Source of the DNA: an uncultured Flavobacteriales bacterium | GTDB taxonomy: Bacteria; Bacteroidota; Bacteroidia; Flavobacteriales; UBA1820 | Assembly: GCA_902478645.1 (NCBI GenBank) | Contig: CABSLV010000013.1 | Location: 1-53,643, forward strand | Length of the DNA: 53,643 nucleotides | Direction: 5' to 3' | Shown here: positions 50,976 through 53,643 of the stretch, piece after piece | Position numbering within the stretch: the stretch's first letter is position 1 | Layout of the letters: every line of letters begins with the position of its first letter | Position numbers and translations under genes: made by a program | Notes under the pieces: generated by a model | Databases searched by the model: none | Seen by the model: the letters and a program-made list of their open reading frames with translations, nothing else | Told to the model about the DNA's origin: nothing

Positions 50976-51012
50976 AAAGGTACGGTTATCGAAAGAATAA
51001 CCGTACCTTTGT
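50976..51012 (+). terminator. hairpin after valS overlapping the rsmI promoter
   Basis: 14-bp perfect arms (AAAGGTACGGTTAT and complement) with a 7-base loop. The right arm contains the -7 element TACCTTTG at 51004. No long T-run follows, so termination may be weak. Confidence 0.6.
51004..51011 (+). promoter_or_regulatory. -7 promoter element (TACCTTTG) for rsmI-recJ
   Basis: Exact TAnnTTTG match. It lies 123 bases before the rsmI ATG at 51135, within the right arm of the hairpin after valS. Confidence 0.4.
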
Positions 51013-51134
51013 ATATTAGACTGTGTGCACACACGTTTTTACGTTTTATAGACTCCTCCTGTTTTCTCCGGAGACAAAAGAGAAAAAACGAACACAATGT
51101 GCGCACCGGAAAGCGTTAAATTAGTCGAAACAAG

Positions 51135-51968
51135 ATGGCCAAACTGTATCTGGTCCCCACTCCGGTGGGCAACATGGGCGATATGTCCCCCCGCGCGATA
51201 GAAACCCTGCGGGAGGCCGATCTTGTTTTGGCCGAGGATACCCGGACTTCGGGCAAACTGATGCACCATTTCGGCATCGATACACCCATGCAGTCCCACC
51301 ACATGTTCAACGAACACCGCACGGCAGAGGCCTTCGTCGAAAGGATTCAGGCGGGACAAAACATCGCGCTGATCACCGACGCCGGCACCCCGGGTATTTC
51401 CGACCCGGGATTTCTCATTGCCCGACAAGCCATCCGTCAAGGAGTGGAAGTCGAGTGTCTGCCCGGCCCTACGGCCTTCGTCCCGGCACTGGTAGCCAGC
51501 GGACTCCCCTGCGAACGTTTTGTGTTCGAGGGTTTCTTGCCGGTAAAAAAAGGCCGCGCCACCCGCTTGGAAGAGCTCAAGGACGAGGTGCGCACGATGG
51601 TGTTCTACGAGGCTCCCCACAAATTGCTGCGCACCCTGGAAGACCTCGCCGGAGCATTCGGCCCACAGCGGGAAGTGTGCGTGAGCCGCGAGATCAGCAA
51701 ACTGTACGAGGAGCACTTCCGGGGGACCCTGGAACAGGCGCTGGCGCATTTCTCCCAGCGAGGGCCCAAAGGCGAATTCGTATTGGTGGTTCGGGGCGCC
51801 GACCTTTCGAAAGAGGAAAAAAGAAAAAAAATAAATAAAAAAAATGGACAAAAGGTGGCGTCTGAAACCTCAACCATCGGACGAACAAACGGCAGCCCTG
51901 GCTGCGAGTCTGAAGGTGGAGAGGGTTTTGGCGAGGCTGCTGGTGCAAAGAGGTATCGAGACCTATGA
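51135..51968 (+). CDS. rsmI: 16S rRNA (cytidine-1402 2'-O)-methyltransferase
   Basis: RsmI methylates the 2'-OH of C1402 in 16S rRNA using S-adenosylmethionine. Family motifs are YLVPTPVGNMGDMSPRAIET at the start, LVLAEDTRTSGKLM near 30, ALITDAGTPGISDPGF near 80, CLPGPTAFVPALVASG near 110 and EGFLPVKKGRATRLEEL near 133. The catalytic domain ends near residue 224 (GEFVLVVRG). The frame then reads through an A-rich tract (51816-51844) and continues 40 residues in a different, low-complexity style, overlapping recJ by 125 bases. A +1 or -1 change in the A8 run at 51824 would stop the frame at 51832 or 51836, giving about 233 residues. The tail is therefore suspect. Confidence 0.92.
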   Translation: MAKLYLVPTPVGNMGDMSPRAIETLREADLVLAEDTRTSGKLMHHFGIDTPMQSHHMFNEHRTAEAFVERIQAGQNIALITDAGTPGISDPGFLIARQAIRQGVEVECLPGPTAFVPALVASGLPCERFVFEGFLPVKKGRATRLEELKDEVRTMVFYEAPHKLLRTLEDLAGAFGPQREVCVSREISKLYEEHFRGTLEQALAHFSQRGPKGEFVLVVRGADLSKEEKRKKINKKNGQKVASETSTIGRTNGSPGCESEGGEGFGEAAGAKRYRDL

Positions 51969-53613
51969 ACAGGCCAAGAATTTTTTCCATCCGGATCTGA
52001 ACGATTTGCACGATCCATTCCTGATGAAGGACATGGACAAGGCGGTCTCGCGCATCCAGCATGCGCTGGACAATCGCGAGGGAATCCTCGTATACGGTGA
52101 CTACGACGTGGACGGCACAACGGCCGTGTCGATGGTCTATTCTTTTTTCAAACGTTTCTATCCCAAGGTACGCACGTACATCCCCGATCGTAACAACGAA
52201 GGGTACGGCGTCTCTTTCCAAGGCATCGACTATGCCCGGGAAAACGACTGCCGGCTGATCATCGCCCTGGACTGCGGCATCAAAGCGGACAAAGAGATCG
52301 AATACGCCCGTGAGAAGGGGATCGACATCATCATCTGCGACCACCACCGCCCTTCGGACACCCTGCCGGCCGCCACAGCGGTCCTCGACCCCAAGCGCCC
52401 GGACTGCCCCTACCCGTTCAAGGAACTCAGCGGATGCGGCGTGGGGGTAAAACTGATTCAGGCAGTGTGCAAGAGCAAGGGCTGGAACGACAAGGCGGTG
52501 ATCAACTCGTACCTGGACTTGGTGGCGGTGAGCATCGGCGCGGACATCGTCCCCATCGTCGATGAAAACCGCATCCTGGCTTACTTCGGGCTCAAAAAAC
52601 TGAATTCCAATCCCTGTCCGGGTATCAAGGCGTTCAACATTTTCTCCAAAAAGCGGGTATTCAACATCTCGGACGTGATCTTTGTCATCGCCCCGCGTAT
52701 CAATGCCGCCGGCCGCATCAACCGGGGCATCCACGCGGTAGAACTGCTCACGGCGCGCAACGACGTGGTGGCCAAGGAGATCGCCATCGAGATCGACACG
52801 CTCAATGCCGAACGCAAGGAACTCGATGCCGCTACAACCGAAGAAGCCCTGCGGATGCTGGAAGGGAAAAAACTGGACGACGACTTTTGCATCGTCATTT
52901 ACAACCCCTCGTGGCACAAGGGAGTGATCGGTATCGTCGCCTCCCGCCTGGTGGAACATTTCTACCGCCCGGCGATGGTATTTACCAAAACAGGTGAAGG
53001 ACAGATCTCCGCTTCGGCCCGCTCGATGCACGGCTTCGACATCTACAACGCCATCGAACGCTGCCAGGACATCACCGAACAATTCGGCGGGCACAAATAT
53101 GCTGCGGGGCTGACCTTGAAGGAAGAAAACTTCGAGGTGTTCAAGAAACGCATCAACGACATTGCCCGGGAAGCGATCCTTCCGGAAATGCGCACCCCGG
53201 TGATTGAAGTCGATACCGAGATCCGCCTTTCGGAGATCACACCGCATTTCTTGCGTACGCTCAAAAAATTCGCTCCCTTCGGCCCGGGAAACAATTCCCC
53301 CATCTTCATGGCACGGGGACTGAAAGACAACGGCTGGGGAAAGGCCGTGGGAAAAGGCGGGCAGCACCTCAAACTCACCTTGATGGAAGCCGACGGCGAA
53401 CCGGGCGGCCGCACGTACGACGCCATCGGGTTCAATCTAGGCGAGAAAAAAGACTTGGTCAGCGATGGGAAGCGATTTAAAGCGGTTTTCTGCATCGAAG
53501 AAAACGAATACCAGGGACGTACCAGTCCGCAGATCCGCCTGAAGGACATCCAGCCGGACTCCCCGGACGATCCGTCCTTCCCCGATCCGGACCCGGAGAC
53601 AATCCCTGCGTAA
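51844..53613 (+). CDS. recJ: single-stranded-DNA-specific exonuclease RecJ
   Basis: RecJ degrades single-stranded DNA 5' to 3' in repair and recombination. The protein is 589 residues from ATG 51844. The DHH domain has VYGDYDVDGTTAVSMVYSFF near residue 80, LIIALDCGIKADKEIEYA near 138, and the DHH triad IIICDHHRPSDTLPAATAVL near 160. The DHHA1 domain holds SASARSMHGFDIYNAIERC near 390 and FGGHKYAAGLTL near 415. A C-terminal OB region follows. The ATG is embedded in the A-rich tract that also ends (or should end) rsmI. The gene is complete; the window ends 30 bases later. Confidence 0.96.
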   Translation: MDKRWRLKPQPSDEQTAALAASLKVERVLARLLVQRGIETYEQAKNFFHPDLNDLHDPFLMKDMDKAVSRIQHALDNREGILVYGDYDVDGTTAVSMVYSFFKRFYPKVRTYIPDRNNEGYGVSFQGIDYARENDCRLIIALDCGIKADKEIEYAREKGIDIIICDHHRPSDTLPAATAVLDPKRPDCPYPFKELSGCGVGVKLIQAVCKSKGWNDKAVINSYLDLVAVSIGADIVPIVDENRILAYFGLKKLNSNPCPGIKAFNIFSKKRVFNISDVIFVIAPRINAAGRINRGIHAVELLTARNDVVAKEIAIEIDTLNAERKELDAATTEEALRMLEGKKLDDDFCIVIYNPSWHKGVIGIVASRLVEHFYRPAMVFTKTGEGQISASARSMHGFDIYNAIERCQDITEQFGGHKYAAGLTLKEENFEVFKKRINDIAREAILPEMRTPVIEVDTEIRLSEITPHFLRTLKKFAPFGPGNNSPIFMARGLKDNGWGKAVGKGGQHLKLTLMEADGEPGGRTYDAIGFNLGEKKDLVSDGKRFKAVFCIEENEYQGRTSPQIRLKDIQPDSPDDPSFPDPDPETIPA

Positions 53614-53643
53614 AGTCAGCAGGCAGTCCTCCTGTGTGGCGGG
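53614..53643. other. window end
   Basis: Thirty bases after recJ with no feature visible. Confidence 0.3.

Noticed and set aside
4364..53643. Mobile element or defence island in the window
   Set aside because: No transposase, integrase, phage, toxin-antitoxin or restriction genes were recognised; beyond the first operon, gene content is housekeeping.

Overview
The window reads as chromosome of a Bacteroidales bacterium, most likely Rikenellaceae (Alistipes-like). This rests on several signs. Many genes are preceded by the Bacteroidota -7 element TAnnTTTG and few have a clear Shine-Dalgarno. Marker families include a DUF3575/OmpA-like protein, an Mfa2/FimB-like lipoprotein, a DUF6562 protein with BspA-type leucine-rich repeats, a PUR/DUF3276 protein, 6-bladed beta-propeller lipoproteins, PPi-dependent pyruvate phosphate dikinase and a YqaA-type membrane protein. 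The DNA is moderately GC-rich. The genus is inference; no 16S gene is present.

Layout. (1) 1-4430: a surface or fimbria-type accessory operon (+) of three exported proteins, more AT-rich than the rest. (2) 4631-8105: an acidic repeat protein (-), then lgt, a DUF192 protein and a Gdx/SugE-type exporter (+), closed by a long perfect palindrome. (3) 8115-18657: a minus-strand block with a NUDIX hydrolase, a DnaE carrying a fused proofreading exonuclease, folC, tonB-exbD-exbB, glyA and an NAD(P)H oxidoreductase. (4) 18766-23979: an alpha-glucan phosphorylase homologue whose PLP lysine position is Thr (-), cmk, a probably abundant OmpA-like/TPR-like lipoprotein (+) and a frameshifted small membrane protein. 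(5) 23993-32979: clpB and xth (-), phoH-purC-yqaA-recQ (+), fmt (-). (6) 33061-38225: a cloverleaf-shaped inverted-repeat element, a split transketolase and ppdK (+). (7) 38335-42776: a polysaccharide deacetylase-like lipoprotein and a beta-propeller lipoprotein (-), tRNA-Lys(CUU) (-), a PUR protein and a second beta-propeller lipoprotein (+). (8) 42795-53613: ribB, lptF/G, lolA and ftsK (-), then valS, rsmI and recJ (+).

Most genes are housekeeping. Envelope functions recur: lipoprotein maturation (lgt), lipoprotein and LPS trafficking (lolA, lptF/G), energy coupling to the outer membrane (tonB/exbBD), and surface or periplasmic lipoproteins. DNA replication and repair are represented by dnaE, xth, recQ, recJ and ftsK. 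PEP and pentose phosphate metabolism are represented by ppdK and transketolase. No phage, insertion sequence, CRISPR array or defence island was seen. The main oddities are the phosphorylase without its PLP lysine, the polymerase-exonuclease fusion, the cloverleaf element, the very long perfect intergenic palindromes (with one inside ftsK), and two probable homopolymer frameshift sites.
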